A DNA stretch of 64,000 nt from Pelomyxa schiedti (taxonomy: Eukaryota > Evosea > Pelobiontida > Pelomyxidae), in the NCBI GenBank assembly GCA_020536535.1, contig JAHLWZ010000794.1, forward strand, positions 62,001-126,000, read 5' to 3'. The stretch's first letter is position 1. Each line of letters begins with the position of its first letter. The notes under the pieces are model-generated. The model saw only the letters and a program-made list of their open reading frames with translations, was not told the DNA's origin and made no database searches. Of this stretch, positions 38,091 through 48,378 are shown in pieces. Both the position numbers and the translations under genes were made by a program.

Positions 38091-39482
38091 TTAATCCATT
38101 TTTGCATCTCGAGAGGGGAATAGTGTGATGGCGATTGGAAGCAATCCCTGGTGGAGTCTGGCAAGGCTCATTTCGAACAATTCAGTGCCTGTAAGTGCAT
38201 CAGTTACTGTGTGGGAAGCTGCATGCACGCTGGTGACATTCCTGTATGGCATTTGGAACCTGTTGAATCCCGTGTTGATTCGCTTTTCCACTGCAGCAAG
38301 TCTTGTTGAAGTGGTAACCAGCAAGCCACAACCAGCAACCACTGAGAGGAGAGGTAGTCTTGGGTGCTGGTGGGTGAGGCAAGGTACATTCTGGTGGCCT
38401 TGTTTTGGCTTGCACAATTCTGAAACATCAAACACCGAGGTTGAGCTGTGGTCTGCTGTTGTGGTCCCGAGGTGTGTGTCGTCAACTGCCTTCACCTCCA
38501 CTCCTGTTCTATCTTCAAGCCAGGTGGTGATGGTCCCTGTGCTCAAATCCAACAACTTATGCTGACTAATGAGATTTGCGGTTACTGTTCTGAAAGGGAG
38601 ATAGTATTTCGGGCCAAGTGTTCTGACACAAAGTGGATGGCACAACTCTTCCACAGAGACACCAATCAATGACAAGTTTCCCTTAGCAACGCAGTCGGAC
38701 TCTTTGATTGCACCATTCTTCATCGCAGTGTTCAAGTCAACATGAAAGCCAAACAGGTAGGAACCCTGAGCCAGTGCGGCCGTGGAGAACACCTCCAAAA
38801 GGTCAGACTCAGAGCTATACTCACTAGCAGGGTTCCAGAACCTCAGTGATCGGATGGTGCCTGGTATAGCACTGGCATCAATGTACGTCGCTTCTGACAG
38901 AATTCCATTAACGACCCTCCTCACAATCATGTCGTGATGCTCCATTGGGAAATGCCGCTGAATCGCCACGTACCATTTGGTATTGCATGCAGCAGCCTCT
39001 GTCCTTTGCCAATACTCAAACAATTTGAAGGGGGACACAGAGATAAACTTGGTGTTCTGGACGACGAGTCCCCCTGCTGTTGTTATCTTCACTGCTAGGT
39101 GAGGCCCAATCCACCCAACAGCAGTCCCACTATCGTCTGTCATCCGGATCGTCTCTGGACGAGAAATGAGGCCAAGAGTGTACGATACACTGAACAAGAC
39201 TGAGAATCCTGTTTCCTCAACGCCAGCGGCAGGTATCGACGCCATGCGCTCGGACGGATCAGGCGGAAATCTGACCAGCACCGCCCGCTCCACTCTCATC
39301 ACCCACCTGCGGCAGATTGACTCCACGACCCACAATGGCAAGTCGCCGACGTGGCCGGCTCCGCCTAGGTCGGGCGCGCGCCTGCGATTAGAGCTGCGGG
39401 CGGATGCAAACGCCAGGGCCTGATTTCGGGCAAGGAGAGGCCACATTTTTATGATACCGACGGTGGTGTCGTCGCACCTCAT
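38091..39482 (-). CDS. Unrecognised intronless 463-residue protein
   Basis: A single uninterrupted frame runs from ATG (39482-39480) to TAA (38093-38091). The frame is open a little further upstream, but the sequence there (TTGTCTATTTACAG) looks like an intron end, so an extra 5' exon is possible. The first 100 codons are GC-rich and contain LPLWVVESICRRWVMRVERAV, followed by a segment with regular beta-like hydrophobic alternation (FKLFEYWQRTE, GSYLFGFHVDLN, PKYYLPFRT). There is no signal peptide, transmembrane segment or known motif that I can name. Its length and lack of introns contrast with its neighbours and could mean a retrocopied or lineage-specific multigene family. I cannot assign a function. 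Confidence 0.7.
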   Translation of the reverse strand: MRCDDTTVGIIKMWPLLARNQALAFASARSSNRRRAPDLGGAGHVGDLPLWVVESICRRWVMRVERAVLVRFPPDPSERMASIPAAGVEETGFSVLFSVSYTLGLISRPETIRMTDDSGTAVGWIGPHLAVKITTAGGLVVQNTKFISVSPFKLFEYWQRTEAAACNTKWYVAIQRHFPMEHHDMIVRRVVNGILSEATYIDASAIPGTIRSLRFWNPASEYSSESDLLEVFSTAALAQGSYLFGFHVDLNTAMKNGAIKESDCVAKGNLSLIGVSVEELCHPLCVRTLGPKYYLPFRTVTANLISQHKLLDLSTGTITTWLEDRTGVEVKAVDDTHLGTTTADHSSTSVFDVSELCKPKQGHQNVPCLTHQHPRLPLLSVVAGCGLLVTTSTRLAAVEKRINTGFNRFQMPYRNVTSVHAASHTVTDALTGTELFEMSLARLHQGLLPIAITLFPSRDAKMD

Positions 39483-40318
39483 GTCGTTTTTGTCGATCTG
39501 TAAATAGACAAGAAACATTAGAACACGAAGTTGGAGTGCCGCAAAAAAACCTTTGTTCTTTCCGGTTGGTCGTCTTCCAAGTCGTCGTATCGTTGATTAT
39601 GCCTACTCCATACAGTAAAGTACTGAGTCATAGGTCCAGTCACCTCATGATAGATCTGCATTCAAAAAAGCTTCACCTTCAAAGACCTCATTGAACACCG
39701 AAGGTACAACAATTTGTTGCACAATGTACACCACTGGAACAATATTAATGTATAAGGGGTGTGAAGGAAACATACGGATTCTGCGTATGGGAAAATTGAA
39801 TAGTTTTTGCAATTCAAGGTTTTACAGCATCAGCTTCGAAACTCCATCCGCAGGAGGCAATTTGAGTGACTGGAACTTGAAGATGTTGAGGCACCCCAAT
39901 GCACAAACATCATATCAATCCCAAAGTCATGCTTCCGTGCACCAAGCAGTCACCCTGGGCCTTGTACAACCTAGAAGCACACATATAGGCAGGAGGAGTG
40001 TTAAACATTGTGGCCGACTTGGTTTGGCATCCACTCACTCCTCTGGGCGTCTCTCAGTGTGAGCATCAAGAAAGTTTCGCAATAATCGTGGTGATTAGAA
40101 GAACAGATACCGACTGTAAATAAAGAAGTTTGGCCTCACATTACCATCCATCACCTGACTTGAAACAAATTTGTGGGACGATACCCGCAGACGTTGAACG
40201 CATGATCGTACACCCGAAAGGAAAATTTCACGGAATTGGCCCCAACTTAGTGCTTCGATACAGAAGAGGCACACAAGAAATAAAACAAGGCTATTTCTTA
40301 CAATCACGTTAGACTACC
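39483..40318. other. Intergenic or unassigned region
   Basis: This stretch of 836 nt lies between two minus-strand genes. Short open frames exist on both strands (for example 39691-40062 on + and 40095-40307 on -), but none shows a domain or a convincing exon chain. It may hold the 5' exon or promoter of the 463-residue gene. Confidence 0.4.
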
Positions 40319-43300
40319 TCAACGGAAAGCTAGCACCTCAACAAACACAGCATAGAAATCAACACCACCTTGATTGAGTGGCTCGTTGCAAAAGGATGTG
40401 CATGATGAAGACGTGCACAAGTGCAGGTCTCCGTCAATTCCAAGCCCAAATTTGCCTCCCCTATAAAATGTGAGGGAAATGGTGTGAAGCCGGTTTCGTA
40501 CTCACCCTCCACCCACTGCAAGAAGTTTGTGCTCAACGAGTAGCATCATATTTGGGCCATTCCTGGTTGCCTCATACTTGGCCGTAACTGGAAGTAGAGA
40601 AAATAAAAACCTGATTGTTTTGCTTAATGTTAGTGGTGGAGGAAATACAACAAAGCACAAACGTTTCTCCACATCCATAAAACTGATTCACAAGAATCCG
40701 CAGCTCATCGGCGATGTACGCACCAAGCAACTGAGGAAGGTGTCCATAAGTTAAAACGAGGATGGATAAAAAATACAAACATTTCCAGTTGAGGTATGAA
40801 TCAGCATTACAAGAGGAAAGAAACCTTGGCACATTGTGTAAAGTGTGGATAGTGAGTAACCGTGCTTGGCGGCAATGAGGCCAATAATGAACGAGTTGGG
40901 GGAGGTGAGTGGCATACTCGTTTGGTAGAAAATAGCACAAATGGTTCCATGATTTGATAGCGTGATGGCAACAATTTCCACAATCGGAAAAGCTGCATTT
41001 GTTGACTAAAGTATTAAAAATAGGGGAGGTTTATAACCTGCAAATCAGAAAGAAGATCTGATGGGTTCTTGGTTATTTCATAATTTGCTTCAAGAGAAGC
41101 TGTTTCGCTACTTTTAACAGTGAACGAAAAGGCAACCTTAAGAATAAAGATTAAAATAGGAGACGGAGTGATTGTAAATGTTTACTTGAATCATTTCTGT
41201 TGGTTGTATGCCTCTTGCATATTGCTGCAGTTTAGAGATGAAGTCTGATGCATTGGTCGCAGTCTGTAAAGCCGAGGATGACAAAAGGAGAACAGCCAAA
41301 CCAGCTCTTAAAATTATGGATTTTCCTTCACTTAGGAAGCTAGCGGAAAGGGAGTTGGTAAATGTTTGTGAGGAGTTGAGTGCTACCAGTCCACGACCCG
41401 CAGTAGTGTAGATGAAGAGAGCGTCGATACAAAAAGCCGGGAAAACCACAGTTCAGAAAAATCAGAGCACTTAACTCCTAATTCTACCATTTCTGTGAAA
41501 AGGTAAGTTTCCTGAAACGAGGAACTGGATTTGTTCACTTTGTGCTGTATTTGGCAAATGGTCATTCACCAGCAATTGGAAATGTGACAATAGCTGATCG
41601 AACTGAGCCTTATTCACAGGAAAGTAGAAATCATGAACAAAGGATTTGTATAATGACAGAAATGCGACGCAGTATGACTGTTCAACAGTCAGGTTCTGCA
41701 ATAACAAGCTCACTGCATTTGGGGAACGAGATAAGGATTGATTTATGTGATAGTTTGGTGAGGACGCTCATTACCAAAGTCCGGCAAAAATGGAAGATAT
41801 AAATCAGCTGGTAGTTGTTGTTTAATCATCTCCAGGATTGTGTGCAATTCTTGTGGGCCAATTGGTGTTTCAACATGGTCTTCCACTCTAGATGCGATTA
41901 ATTATCGGGGATGGCTATTCATATATGGAACGAATGAGTTTGGTTCTGTGTTGTGAGGTCAGGGAATAATTACCTGAAAAGGGGATTAAAGTGCTTCAAT
42001 GTGGCTGAGCGGTTATTATTTGCATTTGTGAGAGTTGTGTTGCGAAGCATATCCTCGAACAATGTGGGATCTTGAAGGAGGTACATCGAGCATCCAGTGA
42101 CAAATAGCCAGCCTTGAACTCGAGCCACTATCCCTAAAGAACAAACTATGTAAAACAGATATCTTCTAGCCAAATGTAACAACCTTGTCTTATTTGATCT
42201 TTCAGGTCATCAGATGCAATTTCTTTAACACAAAGCAGAGCTTCCACAGCTCTTCTCCTGGCATCAAGCCGTCTCTTCCTTGATGGAACGAGTTTTACTG
42301 TGCTATCCTCTTGGTGGTGCCAAGTTACGAAAATAAAATGATATTCAAAAATCTGGGCGGGGTACCTTCTTGAGTGGGTGCATCCTTCTGAGAGAAGTGA
42401 ATTTGTAGGAGATGAAAATATGTTTCCCAAAATTCCGATTCAGATCTAGATGAGGAATAAACTGGAAGTTTTGGTTCTTAAAGGAAGGGTAAGAGTATTA
42501 CACACAAATCACTTTGGCAGAGACTTCTCATCATTTTTTCAAAAGCTGGAACTTTCTATAATACTGTTAGGTGACCTGGCGATCGAAGTGGGCAAACAGA
42601 CCTTCAAGATAGTCCTTTTGTGGTGTTCCCTCTCTTCAGGTGTTACAAACTGTTCTTGAAATTCGTTCTTCCTGATTTTTGTTTTTTGTTGAGGGTTTGA
42701 ACCTGCTGTAGAACAAGGGGGAGCATAAGAGGATTTTTCAACATGGTGAGAACTATGATGGTGATGCCGAGCGTGATGACGGACTTTTGTATTCTTGGAT
42801 GAGGGAGACTGATGTGGCCTGGAATGTCTGTGGTGTGATTGATTTGTAGTTCCTTGGTGTTCGGGGTGACCCACTCTCTGATGCTCTGGTTGTTGTCCCG
42901 TGGGAGGTCTATGCTTGTGTCGCCGGTGTGTGGAAGGCTTTCCCTCAATTCTAATTACAAGGCCTTTGGGTAGATCTGGCAACAAAGTGGAAAGCTCAGC
43001 AGTGTGCGGCTCCAAAGTGGATTGGGACACATCTTCCGCATGTTCAACGCCCACAGCGTCCGGTACAGAATCAATTTTAGGAGTACCACACACTGTGGAT
43101 ATTGCTGCCTCAGAGTGTATTGATCTGGGGCAATCTTCAGTATGACATGTCGAAGAAGAGACATCTGGAAGTGACAGCGGTGTGTGAGGAGATGCCAGTG
43201 AATGACTTGTCCCACACGATGATTCGATGTTCTTATTACCACATTGTTCTGGATTAGTTGCTGTCTGACATTGCTCCAATGAGACTGATGAGTACAAAAT

Positions 43301-44012
43301 TACAGTATTAATGTCACTCGGAAGTTGTGAAGATGCAGTTTGTACAGGGATGATTTCTGGTTGTGCTAACTCTTCGGCAGAATGCAAAAGCACTTGAATG
43401 TCCTGGATTGCCTTTGTGGGTAACAATTGCATAGGTGATGTGTTGCAGTGCTCTGCACAATCTGTGAGAGCCTTTTCTACTGGCGATTTTTCGGCAAGAG
43501 AGGTGGGGTTATTGATACTTGGTACTTGTGTGGAAGTGTTGCCAGAAGTTACCACAGTTGTTATGGACTTGAACATCTGGTCTTGCTGTTTGCGCTGTGA
43601 CAGAGTATTGGCAGCGGCCAAGAATTGCTCTGGCTTGCAAGCCATATCTGAAGCAAACTTGCACCACAAAGTGAACATAAAATCCTCTGTAGGCCCATAT
43701 TATTGAGTACTCTTATTCCCTCCTCCCCCCCAGATACTGCAACACCAACAAGCCAATGCCCAACAACAGATTAAAATTGTATGGGAAAGTTACAATACCA
43801 TCGAAATGAGTTGATGCCGACAAAGGGTCCCCTGATCCAGGTCCATTTCCACTCGCTACGGCGACGCTCGAAGATGACGACGCGGACGATACGTCTCGTT
43901 TCTCAGGCCGTGTGGTACGCGCACCAACGTGGTCAGCCGCCACGCCAACAGCAGTAGCAGGACATCCCCCCTGTGCCCTCCGCAGCCCACACACTAGTCC
44001 CAGATTGATCAT
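40319..44012 (-). CDS. TBC domain (Rab-GAP-like) + TLDc domain protein
   Basis: The start is ATG at 44012-44010 in a GC-rich exon, and TGA is at 40321-40319. Exon 1 joins in phase to HFDEDFMFTLWCKFA. A long disordered part (42540-43680) follows, rich in Ser, Thr, Pro and His. The middle exons (about 41200-42430) form a TBC-like helical domain: WLFVTGCSMYLLQDPTLFEDML, LLLQNLTVEQSYCVAF, FSELWFSRLFVSTL, LLRVVDALF and IILRAGLAVLLL. The last exons make a TLDc domain: STLYTMCQGFFPLVMLIHTS, LPQLLGAY, QFYGCGETFVLCC and GGKFGLGIDGDLHLCTS, ending FVEVLAFR. The TBC-TLDc order is that of TBC1D24/Skywalker, which acts on endosomal and synaptic-type vesicles. The catalytic Arg and Gln fingers were not identified, so GAP activity is uncertain. 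Exon joins within the TBC domain are approximate. Confidence 0.75.
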
Positions 44013-44786
44013 GGACCACCGTCAATGCCCCAACCCTCAAGATCTAGATCCGGTGCACCTCTCGCGTACCCAACGGGTATTTTTTTTTTTTTCTCCAACT
44101 CGCATGAGCGGCCAAAATGAAACGAGGCGTTTTTTGAAGATGCCACTACCATCAAAAGGTTGGTGACATGACACCGTTGGCTATGGTACTTCACCACCAG
44201 AAGGCATTTCAGACGCTCCCAGGGCACAGAGAGCAAGGACCATTTCTGCTCCATTTTTCCAGGGAAGGTGGAGTCCCAAAGCTCAAACGTCAATAAAGAG
44301 ATGTGTTTACAAGAGAAAACAGTTGCTTTATTTAAAAACACGGGTAAACAACAGACTGGGTGCGAGGATGGGTTGACAAAGAGCGGAAGAGACCCCAAGA
44401 GGCCACGAAGAGCCGCAAGAACCGCGAAGAGCCGGAAATGAGCAGTTGTCATCAGCTTATCTGGGGAAAAGTAAGTGTTGTTTATTGGTGGAGTTGAATT
44501 CACCTGAGTATTTGTTCCGTCGGGGGGTACTCTTCACCAGAGAGTGTGTCCGTATATGTGAAGGGAAGTCAGTGGAGTCGAAATTAATAGAATGGGCACT
44601 TACTTGGGGGTTTGAGACCCCCCGGAGGGTTCCTCCTGGCCTGCCTGCCTGCCTGCCTACCTGTGTCTGTGTTGGAGAGGAGTGGGAGTGTTCTTACGAA
44701 ATGAAGTCAGCCAAAGCAGGACACAGCCAAGTCAGCGGGAGTCAGAGTCAGAGTGAGGGGGGGAATGAATGATTTCCAGTCCAGCG

Positions 44787-45075
44787 TGACAAAATGTCGT
44801 CAAACTTATATTGACTGGACTGGAGGTGAATCCAGAGCATCACAAAATGTCGTGACACGTTCTGGGATTCGAGGCAGTGATCCGGTCCTGACAAAATGTC
44901 GTCACAGAAACACGGAAGACTGAACTGGTTTGACAAAATGTCGTCACCACCAGCCAAATGGGAATAACCCAACCCAGCCCAACCTTGACTGAATGTCGTC
45001 ACCGGTGGGCTGGGCAATCCGGGTCGAGACTGAATGTCGTCAACAAACCCGCTTTGGACTGACTGAATGTCGTCA
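44787..45075. repeat. Seven-copy TGAC(A/T)(A/G)AATGTCGTCA motif cluster
   Basis: Copies start at 44787, 44840, 44889, 44931, 44986, 45027 and 45060. The first four have TGACAAAATGTCGTCA, with copy 2 varied at the ends (TCACAAAATGTCGTGACA). The last three read (T/A)GACTGAATGTCGTCA. The spacing is irregular, about 33-55 nt, and the spacers are mostly unrelated. The core GACA-AAA-TGTC is an inverted repeat. The arrangement resembles a cluster of binding sites or a degenerating minisatellite. Confidence 0.9.
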
Positions 45076-45246
45076 CGTCCAGTATTGATATGCTGATTCC
45101 CTCCCCCCCTCCTTCCAGCTGCTGCAGCAGAATACGGCGCTCAGCATCTCGATTGAAATGCACCTATATCTGCACGAAAAAAAAAACAAAAAAACAAAAA
45201 AAGAATGGATGGATACTGAAGAAAAACCCAAAACCTATAACCCAAG

Positions 45247-45266
45247 TTATTATTATTATTATTATA
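45247..45266. repeat. (TTA)n microsatellite
   Basis: About six to seven TTA units lie in A/T-rich intergenic DNA. Confidence 0.85.
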
Positions 45267-46146
45267 AGAGTATAATAACCCAAAACAAACGTGGGAGAGT
45301 CAGAGCCCGCTCATGTCACGAGAGAGTCACCAAAACCAAACTCAGCAAACCCCCAGCCCCCAACAAAACACCACCACCAGCCTCATCCACTCCCAGACTC
45401 ACAGCACCAGGGCGCGCAAAAAAGGAGACCTGCACGGGGAAAAAAACAAAAAAACACGACACGACAAAGGATAAAAAAACCACGAGACAAAGGATAAAAA
45501 AAACAAGAGGGAATACGTGATATCACAGCAACCGAGGAGCGCATCTAGCCGGTCACGCACCCACGCACACCCCAACGACATGCTCTTGACTGTTTTTATT
45601 TTAATTTTGAAAAAAAGATCTCTTTCTCGGACTTAGGCGTGGAAGTTCAAGTTCAATGTGCAACTATTCTTGGGGCCTGACGCCAATAACGAGTTCAGAA
45701 TTCTAAAACAACCGAAAGAGAGAAGTCTTGGTGACAACCTCTACAACCTTGGAACTGTTCCATCAATGCCACACAGCGGATTGCGTACTCACACCTGTTA
45801 CAAGGAGAACGCGAAAGCAAACGAAAAAAAAAAAAAAAAGCAGATCTGGCGAATGTGTCGAAGGTGACTGCAAGTGTCGAAAAGCCAAAAACTTGACAGT
45901 GGTGCCCTGCCGATGATGGAGCAAGAACTGCCAGTTGTTGGTTGATGAGCGCTGAATCTCAGACTGGATCATCTGCTGCTTCCAAGTTTGAATCTTGTGC
46001 TTTTTAGTTATTGCGAGATCGGTGACTCACGGTCGTCAACGAGAAATCCTAAGAAAAAACGAGTAACAACACAAAAAGTAAAATACAGCCACAAACACTC
46101 GGGGGTCGGTAGTCAGTGCAGTGTAGGAAGCCATCGTTCGTCCCAC

Positions 46147-48198
46147 ATGCAGCAACAAAACTTCCCTCTTGTCAAGATCTCGATTGATGTGTCACCCAGT
46201 GGCGCGGGGTCTGACCCTTTCGCTCGTGTCACACAACATGGATCTACCAGTGTCGCCGCATTTGCCTCCGAAGTCGTTTCTCTGTTGGCAAAGTGGGGCG
46301 TCGCCCCGCCTTCATTGTCTTTCTCATTTGAACCATCGGCGTGGTCTCCCAGCGCCGCCGCAGTTGCTGCTGAGGTGGACAAGCAATTGCGGGAATACGG
46401 AAGAACCAACCCTGGTGTCGCCAGGGTGCCCATTATGCAGGTTTGTGTGCACTCTCTGGTCTAATAAACCTATTCCCTGAACTACACATATTTGTGGATG
46501 TTATTTACACACAAGGCTATCTCTTATGCTTTTCTCCCTTTTTTTCTGCTTATAGATGGCAGAGGCTACAGTAGGTTGCCCTGAAGCTTATTTCCTTGGC
46601 GATCAGGCCGACTTCTTAACTGGTGTGCGCAACTTCCTTGTTAATATCATGGAGGACAGACTCTGCCCAAATGGTGTCCAAGTGACAAACACCTGGTTGG
46701 TTCAGCTACTTACTGCCAGGATGAAGGTTTTTACATCTAGACAACCCTTCTTTGTAAGGATTTTCTAGATCATTAAGTTCATTGGGGCTCATCCCGAGAT
46801 TACTTCCATCAAACCCAAGCACCCAGTTTTTATTACAGGTCTACCAAGGAGCGGGATGACCCTTCTGCATTAGTATTTCTTAGTGCGTTCCAAACTTTCA
46901 ATTAACCCGATGCTAAGCCTCATGGGATCTAACCCTGACGCCCGAGCTCTTCGATTTTTTGAAATGACATGTAACATTTCAGTTTAGCTATAACTGGGTA
47001 TAACTAAACCATATTGTTTTCCAATAGATATGAGTGACCCAACAAAAGTTGTATCCACTTCACAGCAGTTAGCTTCCGATCCTCGAATTAACGAAGTACT
47101 TGTTAGGTATTGCTAAGTCATGACACTCACGACCATAGGTCAGCACAAACTGCGCTGAACTGGAGAAATTTTTCCCTGGCTATTTCTCGCGAATTGCGCA
47201 ATCACACTTTGCACACCCTTCGGCAATTGGTACATAGGACAGAGTAACTTGTTGGGCTGACTACCGTGAAGAGGAGGAAATTGGTATCATGTTCTACAAC
47301 TTCTGCTTCATGTTGCATATGGGCATGGCGAAACCTGCATTCACGGAATGGTTGCAGACTACTCAAACAAAAGGACATATTTACCGATTCCTGAGAGCAT
47401 TTATGCAAATGATTCAGAGGGTACTACAGAGAAGTTAGGCTAATTTAGTGACTCCACCTTTGCAGGGTGGTACATGGGAGTACAGCCACTGGGTTCTAAA
47501 GGCCCCTCTCCATATGCTTTACATCAATCAGCTTGTTGAGGAATTTGGTGATGACTGCCAAATTGTGGTAATGCACCGTAATCCAATCCATGCAATTCCT
47601 TCGCAATGCCGCTTAGTTGAAAGCTGGGTTTCTGATTTCTTCCAACCTGGATCATGTGATAGGCAATACATTGGCAGGTTTGTGCACTTGAAGTCTGTCC
47701 AGTTTTGATGGGTTTGTTCAGGCAGCAGATGGTTTTGTACAGAAAAGCGGTTGACACCATGATGGAGTGGGAGGCCAGAACAAATCCGGCCAAGTATATT
47801 AATGTCACCTATGAAGAGGTCTCTATTCCGATATTACCCCTACTCTTTTGAACTGAAAAATATGTACAGCTCATGCTTGACCCAATTGCTTGTGTGCAAA
47901 AAATATATCGTCACTTTGGCCTGCAAGCACCGTAAGTTCCCGTAACTTTGTCATCCTATCCTGACATTTTCGGAAATCCAGGAACGTTGACCTGCGACTT
48001 CTCACTTACACAATGCAACACAATCCCCAGACCAAATTCACCCGTGCCACGTGCGTAGTTCTCCAGCCCAATTGCGGAGTCAAATTAACCACAGCCACCA
48101 GGTACACCCCAGAAATGTATGGTCTCACCGCCGACGCCATTCAACAAGAATTTGCACCCTACGTTGGGTGGGCCACACAGAGAGGAATGTTACTCTAA
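46147..48198 (+). CDS. Sulfotransferase (Sulfotransfer_3-like family)
   Basis: ATG 46147, TAA 48196-48198. A region of about 100 residues without known motifs precedes the catalytic domain. The PAPS 5'-phosphosulfate loop reads HPVFITGLPRSGMTLLHYLMG, with Met in place of the usual second Thr of PRSGTT. It is followed by RALRFFEM, AIEEEIGIMFYNFCF, WVLKAPLHMLYINQL, QIVVMHRNPIHAIPS and KYINVTYEELMLDP, in the usual order for this family. The C-terminus ends YTPEMYGLTADAIQQEF and VGWATQRGMLL. Introns of about 42-60 nt interrupt it. One of them (46873-46917) removes an apparent in-frame TAG just after the PAPS loop. Family members transfer sulfate from PAPS to carbohydrates, lipids or small molecules; the acceptor here is unknown. 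There is no signal peptide, so a cytosolic enzyme is suggested. Confidence 0.85.
46873..46917 (+). other. 45-nt intron after the PAPS-binding loop
   Basis: The donor GTATTT begins within an apparent TAG, and the acceptor is GCTAAG. The joined codons read CAT TA|C CTC ATG GGA, giving HYLMGSNPDARALRFFEM in frame with the rest of the domain. Confidence 0.85.
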
Positions 48199-48378
48199 AA
48201 AAAAAAAAAATCCAGCCGTTTTATCCGCTCACTATGAGAGATTTTTCGTGTTTCTCCTAAGCGAAACACATCCACATCACGGGGCGTAATGGCGTTGATG
48301 TGGCGAGGCAGTTCGTTTCCGGAAAAGCCAAAATCAACGACCGCAAAAAAAAGAGCCGGAAAGGAAGAAGTAGCCGAG

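Larger units (their letters stand above)
44013..46146. other. 2.1-kb divergent intergenic region
   Basis: This lies between the divergently oriented TBC-TLDc gene and the sulfotransferase gene. It contains a CTGC microsatellite (44637-44660), a seven-copy 16-bp motif cluster (44787-45075), a TTA trinucleotide run (45247-45266) and A-rich low-complexity DNA (45175-45510). The open frames at 44009-44503 (-) and 45158-45520 (+) lack any domain signal. Both flanking promoters should lie here. Confidence 0.6.

Noticed and set aside
44009-44503. Minus-strand ORF of 164 codons upstream of the TBC-TLDc gene
   Set aside because: It has no domain or conserved pattern and includes a poly-T-derived Lys run; treated as intergenic.
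44787-45075. CRISPR-like array
   Set aside because: The genome is eukaryotic, the repeats are only 16 bp and variable, and the spacers differ widely in length (about 17-40 nt).
46871-46873. In-frame TAG right after the PAPS loop of the sulfotransferase, suggesting a pseudogene or stop-codon reassignment
   Set aside because: A 45-nt intron with donor GTATTT starting inside the TAG and acceptor GCTAAG restores the canonical LLHYLMG sequence in frame. TAG is also used as a normal terminator at 50995.
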